Source of the DNA: G963662905 sp965230045
GTDB lineage: Bacteria > Bacteroidota > Bacteroidia > Bacteroidales > WRLA01
Assembly: GCA_965230045.1 (NCBI GenBank)
Contig: OZ245940.1
Coordinates: 5,079,138-5,143,137 of the forward strand
Direction: 5' to 3'
Length of the DNA stretch: 64,000 bases
Each line of letters starts with the position of its first letter. Position 1 is the stretch's first letter. Positions 8,312-17,554 of this stretch are shown piece after piece. A program made the position numbers and the translations under genes. The notes below the pieces were generated by a model. The model ran no database searches and was not told where the DNA came from. It saw nothing but the letters and a program-made list of their open reading frames with translations.

Positions 8312-9902
8312 AAACGCATCTAAAGATAAACTTAGGGGCGGTTTTTATACTCCTGCCCCAATTGCCGATTTTATTTTAAAATGGGCTTTCAATGGTACAA
8401 CCAATTTCGACATACTTGAGCCAAGTTGTGGGGACGGAATATTTTTGCAGCAAATTAAAGAAGGTGGATTTAAGTACAATTCAATCTTAGCCACTGAATT
8501 AGACCCTGATGAAGCTAAAAAAGCGGAAAGCTTAAAAACAGAAAACTGTAATGTTGAGAACAGGGAATTTCACAGTTTCTGTAATACAACTGATAAGGAA
8601 TTTGATTTGGTAATTGGAAACCCCCCATTCATTAGGTATCAGTATTTTGATAAAGAGCAACAAAATGAAGCCAATATAATTTTCAACAGGGCAAACCTTA
8701 AATATTCCAAGCTAACTAATTCGTGGGTTTCTTTTATCGTTGGTTCAAGTCTGTTATTAAAAGAAACCGGAAAAATTGGTTTTGTAGTTCCAGCCGAAAT
8801 TCTGCAAGTTTCATTTGCAAAAACTTTACGCCAGTTTTTAGCACACTTTTACAATAAAATTAGTATCGTTTCATTCGAAAAACTTGTTTTTCCTGACATT
8901 CAGCAAGAAGTAGTTTTATTGTTGTGCGAAAAAGATAAAACACAAAAACACTTCATTGAACACATAGAAGTACCAAATGCAGATGCATTGGAAAAATTGG
9001 ACGTTGCGAAACTGAAAGCCCCTAAGAAAAAGATTGACTTTAAATCGAATAAATGGACTTTCTATTTTCTCGACCAAAAGGAAATTGATTTTATTGAGCG
9101 AATAAAAGCAGATAAAAAGCTGCATACAATGGGACAACTTGCAAAAGTAGAAGTTGGCATTACTACGGGTTCCAATCCATTTTTTACTGTTCCATATTCC
9201 ACTGTCCAGTTTTATCGAATGCAAGATTTTGCACGTCCAATGGTGGGAAGGAGCGTTCAAGTTTCAAGTGCGATATTCAACAAAAAAGACTGGCAAAAAA
9301 ACTTGAATGCCGAAGCACGGGCAAACCTACTTGTTTTTCCGAAGATGAGTGAATTAAACGGTCAGGATGGAGCGAGAGAATACATAGCATCAGGCGAAGA
9401 ACAAGGAATAAACAAAGGTTACAAATGCAGAATCAGGGATGAATGGCAAATTGTACCATCGCTTTGGGTTTCTGATGCACTGTTTGTGAGAAGAAATAAT
9501 CGTTATCCAAAATTCCTGATTAACGAAGTTGGTGCCTATACAACTGACACTATGCACCGAGTAAAAATAAAAGAAGGGGTTAACAAAAATGCTTTAGTAG
9601 CAAGTTATTACAATTCACTTTCACTGGCATTTACCGAAATTTGCGGAAGAAGTCATGGGGGCGGTGTTCTTGAATTAATGCCAAATGAAGTAGAAAGCGT
9701 TGTTATTCCATACAATGAAAAACATGCTGAATTACTATCAGAAATTGATAAGCGATTACGGGAGAAGCAAGACATACAAGAGATTTTGCAATATACTAAT
9801 CAACGAATACTAAAAGAAACCTTTGGGTTTTCGGATTCGGATATTGCAATTGCTGATAGTATTTGGAAGAAATTGTCTAATAGAAGGTTAAATAGAGGAT
9901 AA
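8298..9902 (+). CDS. N6-adenine DNA methyltransferase of the Eco57I-like system
   Basis: A 534-residue stand-alone modification enzyme. It starts inside the 3' end of the fused enzyme gene (14-bp overlap). Visible motifs are 'GGFYTPAPIADFIL' near the N-terminus, motif I 'ILEPSCGDGIFL' near residue 40 and the catalytic NPPF at 108-111. The C-terminal half ('KVEVGITTGSNPFF', 'CGRSHGGGVLELMPNEV') is a recognition domain of the type found in Eco57I-like methylases. In Eco57I itself a bifunctional enzyme and a separate methylase are paired, the latter protecting both strands of the site, and the arrangement here is the same. All three genes appear intact. Confidence 0.9.
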   Translation: MELIKNASKDKLRGGFYTPAPIADFILKWAFNGTTNFDILEPSCGDGIFLQQIKEGGFKYNSILATELDPDEAKKAESLKTENCNVENREFHSFCNTTDKEFDLVIGNPPFIRYQYFDKEQQNEANIIFNRANLKYSKLTNSWVSFIVGSSLLLKETGKIGFVVPAEILQVSFAKTLRQFLAHFYNKISIVSFEKLVFPDIQQEVVLLLCEKDKTQKHFIEHIEVPNADALEKLDVAKLKAPKKKIDFKSNKWTFYFLDQKEIDFIERIKADKKLHTMGQLAKVEVGITTGSNPFFTVPYSTVQFYRMQDFARPMVGRSVQVSSAIFNKKDWQKNLNAEARANLLVFPKMSELNGQDGAREYIASGEEQGINKGYKCRIRDEWQIVPSLWVSDALFVRRNNRYPKFLINEVGAYTTDTMHRVKIKEGVNKNALVASYYNSLSLAFTEICGRSHGGGVLELMPNEVESVVIPYNEKHAELLSEIDKRLREKQDIQEILQYTNQRILKETFGFSDSDIAIADSIWKKLSNRRLNRG

Positions 9903-9924
9903 ACGTAAATTCACTTAAATAATT

Positions 9925-10291
9925 GGTTCTACACGGAATTTCGTGGAAAGAAAAATTACTTTATTTCAAAACAGATTCCTCCAAAGTTTCCTCATTCTTC
10001 GGAAAACTTTGTCGGAATGACGCGTTTTTATGAAGTCAGGAGGCAAATGCGGCGCACTTCGACTTGGTTCGGCTACGCTCACCACAGGACGCTCAGTGAC
10101 CAGGCCGCATTTGCCTTAAACACCTAATAAACAGCGTCATTCCGACCGGAACAAAGCCAAACGAAATGATTAAGGCTTTGTCCCGATAGTTATCGGGAGG
10201 GAGGAATCTGTTAGGAATCAATAGTTTATTAACAAATATCTCCATATTATTTTCAAACATTATTGTTACCCACGAAATTCCTAGTAGAACC
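9925..10291. repeat. 367-bp nested palindromic element (MITE-like)
   Basis: Four pairs of inverted segments are nested inside one another. The outermost are 22-base ends at 9925-9946 and 10270-10291 (20 of 22 complementary). Inside are 9971-9982 with 10200-10211 (12 of 12), 10011-10023 with 10134-10146 (13 of 13) and 10041-10053 with 10104-10116 (13 of 13). As RNA or single-stranded DNA the whole element would fold into one long stem. No coding frame is seen. It lies between the end of the R-M operon and a lipoprotein gene on the opposite strand. Flanks of 8 bases are similar but not identical, so no clean target duplication can be claimed. The remaining gap to 10499 shows nothing else. Confidence 0.8.
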
Positions 10292-10499
10292 CAAAATATT
10301 ATAATCAGCCAAAAATTAGGTTTTAACTAATTTTATATCCTAAAATTGAATTTGTTTGCATTTTACATTGCATTAAACCAGGCCATCTGCTTCCTTGTTA
10401 AAGCTTTGAAATAGGCGACTATATCTTCAGCTTTAGACACCTCACATCTGACCTGAATTTAAAGCAGGAATTAATCAGGATAGGTTTTCCGGGCATTGT

Positions 10500-11264
10500 T
10501 TATTTATCCCCGGAATCATCCGGATTGCTCTCATACTCAATAATAAAAGCATAAAAGGTCGCGGCATCTCCTGTCATAAGGTCACCAAAACGGCTTGGAA
10601 AATCGCCCCAGTAAGAAACAGGAGCAGTTATTTCCCCATAGCACATGGCATCCTGGTTACCACCTGTAACATCATTGGGCTGCGTATTATCGCGAGGATC
10701 ATCGTCGAGCAGGCCGTCATCCAGGTTTTGACACCAATTAGTATAATCCATAGACTGTCCGCTGAGCCACATCCAACCTGCAGCAGGATCTTCTTCGTCT
10801 TCTTCACTATACTCCTGGAAACCACCGATTGGAGGACCATTGGTCACATTGGTTTCCGGCCATACATACCATTCTACTTCTTCATCGATAAGACTGAACA
10901 CAAATTCATTTTCATCTTCGGTTTCGGGGCAAACCAAATATCCGCCAGACAGTTGCGCCAGATATGCAGCACAAAGCCACTCCACATCCCCTCCAGGAAT
11001 CTCAACAACTTCATAATAATGTGTTTCGCCTGATTCATTAGTATAAGCAACTACCTCATTACGTGTATAACTGCCAATCTGATCCCAGCCCCGATAAACA
11101 TTACCAAAAACCGCTTCCGGATAATAATCGGTTATATCTCTGATCAAAGTCTCTGTTTCGTCGGGATCTTCATTTATGATATCATCGGACTCATCATCAC
11201 TATCACATGCATAAAAAAATGTCATTGCAAAAATCAACAGAAATAACATCTTAGGATTCATCAT
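10500..11264 (-). CDS. Lipoprotein with C-type-lectin-like domain
   Basis: A surface or periplasmic lipoprotein of about 254 residues. The start at 11264 puts a hydrophobic signal sequence directly before the lipobox 'FFYAC' (Cys20); an upstream in-frame ATG at 11333 would bury the signal. An acidic linker (D/E-rich) follows the Cys. The C-terminal half reads like a C-type-lectin fold: 'AGWMWLSGQSMDYTNWCQ', 'PNDVTGGNQDAMCYG', 'YWGDFP' and the closing 'FIIEYE'. The ligand is unknown. It stands alone on the minus strand. Confidence 0.7.
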   Translation of the reverse strand: MMNPKMLFLLIFAMTFFYACDSDDESDDIINEDPDETETLIRDITDYYPEAVFGNVYRGWDQIGSYTRNEVVAYTNESGETHYYEVVEIPGGDVEWLCAAYLAQLSGGYLVCPETEDENEFVFSLIDEEVEWYVWPETNVTNGPPIGGFQEYSEEDEEDPAAGWMWLSGQSMDYTNWCQNLDDGLLDDDPRDNTQPNDVTGGNQDAMCYGEITAPVSYWGDFPSRFGDLMTGDAATFYAFIIEYESNPDDSGDK

Positions 11265-11445
11265 TTTTTGTTTTAATTGGTTAATAATGAAGCGAAATAA
11301 CCGAAAGAAGTCAGAGCATAAAAACATAATCAATATATCAGGAAATCACATCAACAAAAGGATAGAATTTCTCAACAGCCTCTTAGCCATGATTTCTACA
11401 TTTGATGCCTCAGGTACAATTTTCCAAAAGCAAAAGCGACTCTAT

Positions 11446-11607
11446 CCTGAATAATTCACAAAATATTCTAACACATGTTTCGAGTTGAAATAGCTATGGT
11501 TATTCCTGTGCGCCAAAAATCTGTGCTTCCTTTCTTTTATTGCATATTGCGTGTTGCCTCTGAGCTTGGCGAATATGCTCCTGACGAAATTTTATAAATT
11601 AATCAGG
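11446..11607. mobile_element. MITE-like repeat, copy 2
   Basis: The left end CCTGAATAATTCAC at 11446 and the right end (AATTAATCAGG, ending at 11607) are imperfect inverted copies. The interior from about 11486 to 11590 is roughly 80-85% identical by eye to the inverse of 29350-29450, and both copies share a CCTGnATAATTCACAAAATATTC left arm. The copy at 29333-29529 is about 35 bases longer in the middle. The ends resemble the right end of the IS1380-type element at 4415, suggesting a non-autonomous passenger. Its right end lies 10 bases before the -7 box of the next gene. The adjoining 11265-11445 shows no gene. Confidence 0.7.
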
Positions 11608-11616
11608 TTAAAATAC

Positions 11617-11624
11617 TATTTTTG
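11617..11624 (+). promoter_or_regulatory. Candidate -7 box (TATTTTTG)
   Basis: This fits TAnnTTTG and places transcription start about 20 bases before the ATG at 11651. The MITE-like repeat ends only 10 bases upstream, so the -33 region lies inside the repeat and promoter strength may depend on that insertion. Confidence 0.45.
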
Positions 11625-11650
11625 TAGAATATACTTAATGCGTTGATAAT

Positions 11651-12430
11651 ATGAGGATTATTCTAATACTTGGATTGGTTATTGTTTCATTGCTTGCTAA
11701 AGCACAGGATGATGTGCCTGAATTAATTACAGACAGGCCAGACCAAACAGAGTCTTCTTCTGTAGTCCCTCAAAAATCTTTACAAATCGAGACGGGTTTT
11801 GTTGTGGAAAATTACGCGACAGATTTTATAAAACAGAAGTCATTTTCATACAACACCACTTTGCTGCGCTATGGATTACTTAAAAATTTTGAATTACGTT
11901 TGGGCTTAGAATATTTGGGAGAGAAGGTGTCCATTAAGAACACGGACACGACCAATACTACTTCTGGAATTGGCCCTTTATATACAGGTTTCAAAATTAA
12001 AATTGCAGAAGAGGATGGATGGAAACCTGAAATTGCATTTCTTGGAGGACTTGTTTTGCCTTTTACAGCAGATAAATATTTTAAGCCTGATTATACCGCA
12101 GCAAATATTCGGTTTTCCTTTGCACACACCTTATCCGATAGATTTTCAATAGGATATAACCTTGGTGCGGAATGGGACGGTGACACGGCTGTACCCGGAT
12201 ACTTTTATTCTCTTGCATTAGGAATTGGATTAACAGATAAATTAGGAATGTTTGTTGAAGCTTATGGATTGCTTAAAGAAGAAGGTAATTCAGAAAATTT
12301 ATTTGATACAGGCTTTACGTATCTTGTATTACCAAATTTTCAATTAGACGTATCTGGAGGTATTGGTCTTAATGAAAATGCGTTAGATAACTTCCTGAGC
12401 TTTGGGTTTACATATAGATTACCCGATTAA
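11651..12430 (+). CDS. Outer-membrane beta-barrel protein (phenol-MetA-degradation-like family)
   Basis: A 259-residue exported protein. An N-terminal signal peptide ('MRIILILGLVIVSLLAKAQ') is followed by the family signature 'TDRPDQTESSSVVP'. The rest is alternating hydrophobic/polar strands ending in an aromatic-rich strand ('FLSFGFTYRLPD'), as expected of an outer-membrane barrel. The family (transporter-like, annotated with MetA phenol degradation) is widespread in Bacteroidota; the name does not imply phenol use. The gene is monocistronic and its promoter is set by the end of a MITE-like repeat. Confidence 0.75.
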   Translation: MRIILILGLVIVSLLAKAQDDVPELITDRPDQTESSSVVPQKSLQIETGFVVENYATDFIKQKSFSYNTTLLRYGLLKNFELRLGLEYLGEKVSIKNTDTTNTTSGIGPLYTGFKIKIAEEDGWKPEIAFLGGLVLPFTADKYFKPDYTAANIRFSFAHTLSDRFSIGYNLGAEWDGDTAVPGYFYSLALGIGLTDKLGMFVEAYGLLKEEGNSENLFDTGFTYLVLPNFQLDVSGGIGLNENALDNFLSFGFTYRLPD

Positions 12431-12639
12431 ATGGAGTTTGGAGATTTTAAATCCAAAACAATCATGCTTTCTCCCTGCGCTCTGAGCTATTCCAAACACT
12501 GCCCCTAAACTTCACAGAAGCCATGCCTGGCTGTTTTGGAAATTAATTTCAAAATAGCCAAAAGGAAAAACCTGGGATAAAGCCCAGCAATATAAATCCT
12601 ACCCTACTCACCCACCAAATTACAACTTCTACCCTCAAT

Positions 12640-15600
12640 TTATTCCGTAAGCTCAAGCAATAAAAACTTGGTTTCAAAATGCTCAAACAGAAGGAAAGAG
12701 CTCAGTTCCTTTTGCTTTTCACCGATTGAATTGATCTCATACACCGCTTTAATGTGCTCATTACTAAGCAGTCTGGCAATATCCAGAACCGCATGGTCGC
12801 CTTCTGTTTCGCGTAAGTGAAGAATAATTCCATCTTCATCCTTCGATGGCCTTGAGCTGACCAGCAGAAGGTTTTCCAGCTCATTAAACTCAATAAAAGC
12901 TTTTGACTCCGGAGCAGGACGACCTGAATTTCCCGCATTCGTTCGGCTAATCATCGGAACCTTGTTGCCAAAGCCATATCGGGTCGCCTTCGATATCGAA
13001 TTATCATCCGTGGAGGTAATTTGATACGACCAGGAGAGCGCTCCGGACTGGTCTGCTTTAAAATTGGTTGTCCAGTAATTGTTGAGCACCCAGGAATAAA
13101 TGTGCGCTCTTTCCGGCTTGTGTTTGTAGTAATATCTTCCGGTATTAATCGCTCCAAACTGCACCAATGGAATATCATTGCTGCTAAAAATTATTTGTCC
13201 GTTTTGGTTGTTGACAGATGCGAAATTCTGAATAGTATTCCAATCGGATGCTGTGCCTTCGAGCTGGTCAAGCCCGGGCCGTACCACGCCGCCCTGCACG
13301 TCAAATAATAGTTCGCCTTTATCTTCTGAAGAAAAAGGGAAGGCTATATAAATGGCCTCGGGATTTGTATTTGAGCGCTTATTCATTTCATACAACAATT
13401 CGATCTGCTTCTCTTGTTTGTATAACCTGATTTCCATGTTTACCCCATGATGATCGGCACAAGCGTTAATTTTACCATTGCAATGGATGCTGGTCCAGAT
13501 CTCGCCATCCTGAATATCTGTGATTTTGAAATCATTGAGTTGAATAAACTCCCTGTTGATTGGGCTGTAATTGGTGTCGCGCACCGAATGCGTCAGGCGC
13601 TCCAGTTCCCTGCGATCTTCAATTGTTTCGTAAATGAAGCTGCCCAATTTGTATTTTGCATTCTGATCGACCAGCTCTTTGCCTGTTTCTTTGTCAATGA
13701 TGCTGCTGATGCCCCCATGCTGTTCGTCAATAATAATTTTATAAAACTGATTCTCAATGGTGTCAGCAAGCCGTTTCCGGGATGTTTTAGATTCTATTTG
13801 CTTATCCAGGACATTAATTTTAAGCGTGGTATAACTCATTGCCGGAACATCATTTACCCAAAGCGCCCAATAACTGCCTTCATTCCTGCTTTTCATAATT
13901 TGCGTAGGCACTTTATTTCCTTTCTCGTCAGTTATAATGCATTCTTTATCAAGCGGTAAAAGGTCGTGGTAAATAAATGCCTCAACCAATCCCGAACGAT
14001 CCCAGTTCAAGGTATTAAAGACTGTAACAGAGGCTTCCTTTGGTAGGCTAATATAAGGCTGGATCAAGCCAATGGCCTTTTCCCTGAGTAGGTTTGCCTG
14101 CTGATTGGCTGTCCACACATAGGATGATTTTTGGCTCCATTGGTTTTTTGAATTTTCTGATGTTGGATTAGAAATACTTTCATCTGCCCCAAAGGTATGC
14201 TCTGTATAAAACAGCAGATTGTCATAACACAGGCTGATATCATTTTTCAGCTGTTCGGGAATCGCAGCTCCCGCTGCCTGAGCCATGGCAAGAAGACCCG
14301 TAGTTGCGCTCATTTGAGCACTGGTGACCCTTGATGTTTTGGTTTCGTTCATGGCTGTTCCAAATCCATCGGTCCACCAATCCGGCCAGGCTTCTTTTTT
14401 CACTTCCAAAATTTCCGGATGGTTCTGGTCAATGTATATCATGAATTCGCTGGCCAGTGCAAGTTTTAGTTTAGGCCATTCATATTTGCTGTTCCATTCC
14501 TCCACAATGTCGCATGCCTTGGTAGATGGAGGAGAGTTATCCGTAACATATCCCGAAAACTGAAAGGATATCCTGTCAAGTGGATAATCTTTATTTTCCA
14601 GATCTCCAAGGTAATCCGATAGATTATCCCGGAACACATCGATTTTTCCATTTGTCAGGCTCAGTGCATTTCCATGCATATAGTGCTCAGAGCGATAAGC
14701 CATTAACCGGTTTCCTGATGGCGATTCCCACCAAAAAGAGGTTGGTTTATCAAAAGGAATCCGGGCGCGATGGCCATGTTGCCCCATAGTCACGTATTTT
14801 ACCCCGGTATTGTGGTACAGATCAATCATGCACCAGCCAATTCCGTTTACATCGTTCTGCATGGCTGTTTTCACATCAATTCCCTGTTCTTTAAATTTCT
14901 TTAAGGATTGCAACTGCATGGCCAAGGCTGTTTCATCTACAATTTCAGAAAAATTAAAAAACATTCCGGTAACTTCAATCCGCCCTTCTTTCACTCTTTG
15001 CAAAAAGCGATCGACTTGCTCCTTTGGGCGGTTGTTCAAGTATTCCCGTACCGCCCAGCTCGCTTCACAGGTCCACCGAAACTGTGCGTCTTTGGAGTAT
15101 TGATCGGTTTGGTCGCAATAATCCAAAGCGTAGTCAATGTAGCGCAGGTGTTCCGCCAAAATCTCCGATTGCGCCCGTGTATAGCCGATGTCGGTATGGC
15201 TGTGCTGCACCAGATAAACGGTCCATTCTTTAACGGGATTTACTGCCACTTCCTGCTCCTGCTTATTCGTCCCCACAACGAAAGATGTTTTTACAAGCCC
15301 TGGCTCATCTGCTTTTGGAATCAGGAAATCAATCTCATTTAATCCGGTGGCCAGCATGATTGTTTTCACTTCATCATCAACACGCAAAACAGCTTCTTCC
15401 GGCGCTCCGAGATGCACATAATTGAAGCGGATGGTGTGGTAGAGTTTATCATTTTCTTTGGTCACTGTTTTCAGTTGTTCTGCTGAGAATTTATTATCAA
15501 GCGGCACCTCAAAAGTCATATACCAGGCGTCGCTTTTATTGTCAATTCCGTCAACCTTAATTTTCACAGGCTGGCCTTTAGTAACTAAAACGGTGGGCAT

Positions 15601-16056
15601 TGTCAGCACTGCATAGCCCATTTGGTCGCCATGCTTATCCACCATGGCCTGTTTGAAGCTGATGCTGATGCCTTTTTGCCCTTCCACCTTCCAGGTTTTT
15701 TGATCCGTGCTTGTCGGACTGGAGAATTTCAGCACTTTGCTGTCGTTTACACACAGCTCAAAATCCTGACTTTGAGGCAAGACATCGATACCATAAAGCC
15801 AGATAAACGAAAGCGTTTCTTTGTTATATGATTTTGGAACGACCTGTGTTTCCCACTCAATGGGTTTGAAATACTTGTTTGCCCTGACCAGCAATGATTT
15901 TTCAGAATTTGAATAGGGTGAATGATAAACAAATTTATTGCCTGCAAGATCTTTCTGATAACCAACCAGATAGTCGTTTTGTGAAAATACAGGAGCGACA
16001 ATTCCCATCAGGATTATCCCGATAAAAAGTATAAGCTTAAGATCTTTGTAGTTCAT
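12640..16056 (-). CDS. GH38-family alpha-mannosidase, exported
   Basis: A 1138-residue glycoside hydrolase with an N-terminal signal peptide ('LILFIGIILMGIVAPVFSQ'). After a beta-rich region of about 260 residues comes the GH38 catalytic domain. The metal-binding HxHxD motif is 'HSHTDIGY' (H285, H287, D289), and 'MQNDVNGIGW' supplies the likely nucleophile D402. The C-terminal half is the GH38 beta-sandwich region. The enzyme should release terminal alpha-mannose in the periplasm or at the surface; no T9SS tail is present. The gene follows the sugar porter gene on the same strand after a 169-base gap with two copies of a GACATTATnGACA-like site, so it may have its own promoter. Exact substrate is not readable from sequence. 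Confidence 0.85.
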   Translation of the reverse strand: MNYKDLKLILFIGIILMGIVAPVFSQNDYLVGYQKDLAGNKFVYHSPYSNSEKSLLVRANKYFKPIEWETQVVPKSYNKETLSFIWLYGIDVLPQSQDFELCVNDSKVLKFSSPTSTDQKTWKVEGQKGISISFKQAMVDKHGDQMGYAVLTMPTVLVTKGQPVKIKVDGIDNKSDAWYMTFEVPLDNKFSAEQLKTVTKENDKLYHTIRFNYVHLGAPEEAVLRVDDEVKTIMLATGLNEIDFLIPKADEPGLVKTSFVVGTNKQEQEVAVNPVKEWTVYLVQHSHTDIGYTRAQSEILAEHLRYIDYALDYCDQTDQYSKDAQFRWTCEASWAVREYLNNRPKEQVDRFLQRVKEGRIEVTGMFFNFSEIVDETALAMQLQSLKKFKEQGIDVKTAMQNDVNGIGWCMIDLYHNTGVKYVTMGQHGHRARIPFDKPTSFWWESPSGNRLMAYRSEHYMHGNALSLTNGKIDVFRDNLSDYLGDLENKDYPLDRISFQFSGYVTDNSPPSTKACDIVEEWNSKYEWPKLKLALASEFMIYIDQNHPEILEVKKEAWPDWWTDGFGTAMNETKTSRVTSAQMSATTGLLAMAQAAGAAIPEQLKNDISLCYDNLLFYTEHTFGADESISNPTSENSKNQWSQKSSYVWTANQQANLLREKAIGLIQPYISLPKEASVTVFNTLNWDRSGLVEAFIYHDLLPLDKECIITDEKGNKVPTQIMKSRNEGSYWALWVNDVPAMSYTTLKINVLDKQIESKTSRKRLADTIENQFYKIIIDEQHGGISSIIDKETGKELVDQNAKYKLGSFIYETIEDRRELERLTHSVRDTNYSPINREFIQLNDFKITDIQDGEIWTSIHCNGKINACADHHGVNMEIRLYKQEKQIELLYEMNKRSNTNPEAIYIAFPFSSEDKGELLFDVQGGVVRPGLDQLEGTASDWNTIQNFASVNNQNGQIIFSSNDIPLVQFGAINTGRYYYKHKPERAHIYSWVLNNYWTTNFKADQSGALSWSYQITSTDDNSISKATRYGFGNKVPMISRTNAGNSGRPAPESKAFIEFNELENLLLVSSRPSKDEDGIILHLRETEGDHAVLDIARLLSNEHIKAVYEINSIGEKQKELSSFLLFEHFETKFLLLELTE

Positions 16057-16089
16057 ATTTTAAATTTTATCAGTGTGCTATTTAGTGTT

Positions 16090-16103
16090 TGTCTATAATG
16101 TCG
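16090..16103 (-). promoter_or_regulatory. GACATTATnGACA-like site upstream of the GH38 gene
   Basis: Read on the minus strand this is CGACATTATAGACA, 34 bases before the GH38 start codon. It matches the identical 14-mers at 16208 and 21231 at 12 of 14 positions. Its position in the GH38 leader/promoter region suggests a protein-binding site; function is inferred. Confidence 0.35.
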
Positions 16104-16207
16104 TGTTTCTGAGCTAGAAAGTTCGATAACGAGGCTTGCACAGCCCGAAAAAGCAGAGTTTACTGGTGTAAATGACTGTTTCCAGCAAAAGAAATAACGC
16201 TGAGATC

Positions 16208-16221
16208 GGACATTATGGACA
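16208..16221 (+). promoter_or_regulatory. GGACATTATGGACA site after the sugar porter gene
   Basis: An exact 14-base match to 21231-21244, which lies upstream of the DUF6377 regulator gene. It sits 5 bases beyond the stop codon of the sugar porter, in the 169-base gap before the GH38 gene. Confidence 0.35.
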
Positions 16222-16225
16222 AGCA

Positions 16226-17554
16226 CTATTTTAGTTGATTTTCAATTTCTTCAAGACTCATCTCCCGCGTTTCCGGGACAAATCTTTTCACAAAAAAGAA
16301 GGCTACCACAGTAATTCCCGCAAAAATCAGAAATGTACCCCCATTTGACCATGCCTGAATTCTTGGGAAAAACTGTGCTACCAAAACATTGGTAAGCCAA
16401 AGGGCCAATGTTGCAATAGACATGGCTGTACCCCGTACTTTTGTTGGATAAATTTCTGAAATAATGATCCATGTTACCGGGCCGTACGAAAAAGCAAAAC
16501 AGGCAATAAAGAGCGTGATAAAAATGATAATCAGGAAAGGGGTTTCCAGGTCCAGCAAGAAGTATGAGCTACACATAATCAAAGCAATAAATACGCCGAT
16601 AATGCCTGAAAGCAGCAATGGCTTTCTTCCCCAGGAGTCAATTTTCCAAATGGCCAGAAGCGTAAAAAGAACGTTTACAATCCCAATACTTACCTGTCCT
16701 CCAAGCGAATCGCTCAGCGTTAATCCGGCATTGTTCAGGATATCCGGACCAAAATAAATGATGGCATTTATTCCGCTCAATTGCGATAAAGCGGCCAGAG
16801 CTGCACCAATAAAGAGCAAATTCACCAGGGACTTTTGCTTCAAAATATCCCAGAATCCTGTTTCATCATTTTTTTGACTCTTCGAATATTCCATCTGATT
16901 GTCCGCTTCTGCTTTAGGGATATATTTTTGAAGGATGTTCCGTGCTTCATCAAGCCTGTCTTTAGACAGCAACCACCTGGGACTTTCTGGAATGAAAAAC
17001 AACATCACAAAAAACAAAAATGCCGGAGCTGTTTCGGTGGCAAACATCCAGCGCCATGCATCCGGATTTTCACTGCCTAACAAGTTTAGGATGTAAGAAT
17101 TTGATAAATAGGCAGATAAGATTCCTACTGTAATTGCTAATTGATAAAGGGCCACCAGTCGTCCCCGCATCTTTGCCGGCGACAGCTCAGCAATATACAT
17201 GGGCGAAATAATGGATGCCAGGCCAATCCCGGCTCCGCCAATTAAACGGAATATTATAAGCGATGCCATGGAGCTGGCCAGGGCACATCCCAGAGCAGAA
17301 ACAGTAAAGAAAACAGCCGATGCCAGCAATACTTTCTTTCTGCCCAGCACATCGCTGATCAACCCGGCAGATGCAACGCCCAGCACGCAACCTACAATGG
17401 CAGAACTGACAAACCACCCCTGAAGGTCAACCCCCAGAGCAAATTCACCGGTGACCATTTTAATGGTTCCTGAAATCACAGCCGTGTCGAAACCAAACAA
17501 CAAGCCACCGAGCGCGGAAATAAAACTGATCAGTATCACCTTCTTTTTACTCAT
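16226..17554 (-). CDS. Sugar porter family MFS transporter (sugar/H+ symporter)
   Basis: A 442-residue inner-membrane protein with about twelve hydrophobic segments. Sugar-porter signatures are present: 'GLLFGFDTAVISG' in TM1, 'DVLGRKKVLL' between TM2 and TM3, 'PESPRWLLSK' after TM6, 'WGRKPLLLSG' after TM8 and 'PETREMSLEEIE' at the C-terminus. These place it with XylE/GLUT-type symporters. Its start overlaps the stop of the isomerase gene by 4 bases (ATGA type), so it is translated in the same operon. The context (mannosidase, kinase, mannose-6-phosphate isomerase) points to mannose or a related hexose as substrate; this is inferred. Confidence 0.9.
   Translation of the reverse strand: MSKKKVILISFISALGGLLFGFDTAVISGTIKMVTGEFALGVDLQGWFVSSAIVGCVLGVASAGLISDVLGRKKVLLASAVFFTVSALGCALASSMASLIIFRLIGGAGIGLASIISPMYIAELSPAKMRGRLVALYQLAITVGILSAYLSNSYILNLLGSENPDAWRWMFATETAPAFLFFVMLFFIPESPRWLLSKDRLDEARNILQKYIPKAEADNQMEYSKSQKNDETGFWDILKQKSLVNLLFIGAALAALSQLSGINAIIYFGPDILNNAGLTLSDSLGGQVSIGIVNVLFTLLAIWKIDSWGRKPLLLSGIIGVFIALIMCSSYFLLDLETPFLIIIFITLFIACFAFSYGPVTWIIISEIYPTKVRGTAMSIATLALWLTNVLVAQFFPRIQAWSNGGTFLIFAGITVVAFFFVKRFVPETREMSLEEIENQLK

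Noticed and set aside
9925..10291. Nested palindromic element as an ISL3-type end pair
   Set aside because: The outer ends begin GGTTCTAC, loosely like that family, but the 8-base flanks are not identical and no transposase is present, so the family was not assigned.
11475..11597. A 40-codon frame similar in protein sequence to part of the frame at 29277-29663
   Set aside because: Both lie inside copies of the MITE-like repeat, and most codon differences change the amino acid, so the similarity comes from the repeat DNA and not from a conserved protein.
12519..12532. Small hairpin AGCCA-TGCC-TGGCT after the barrel protein gene as terminator
   Set aside because: The stem is only 5 base pairs with a weak T-run and lies nearly 90 bases past the stop.
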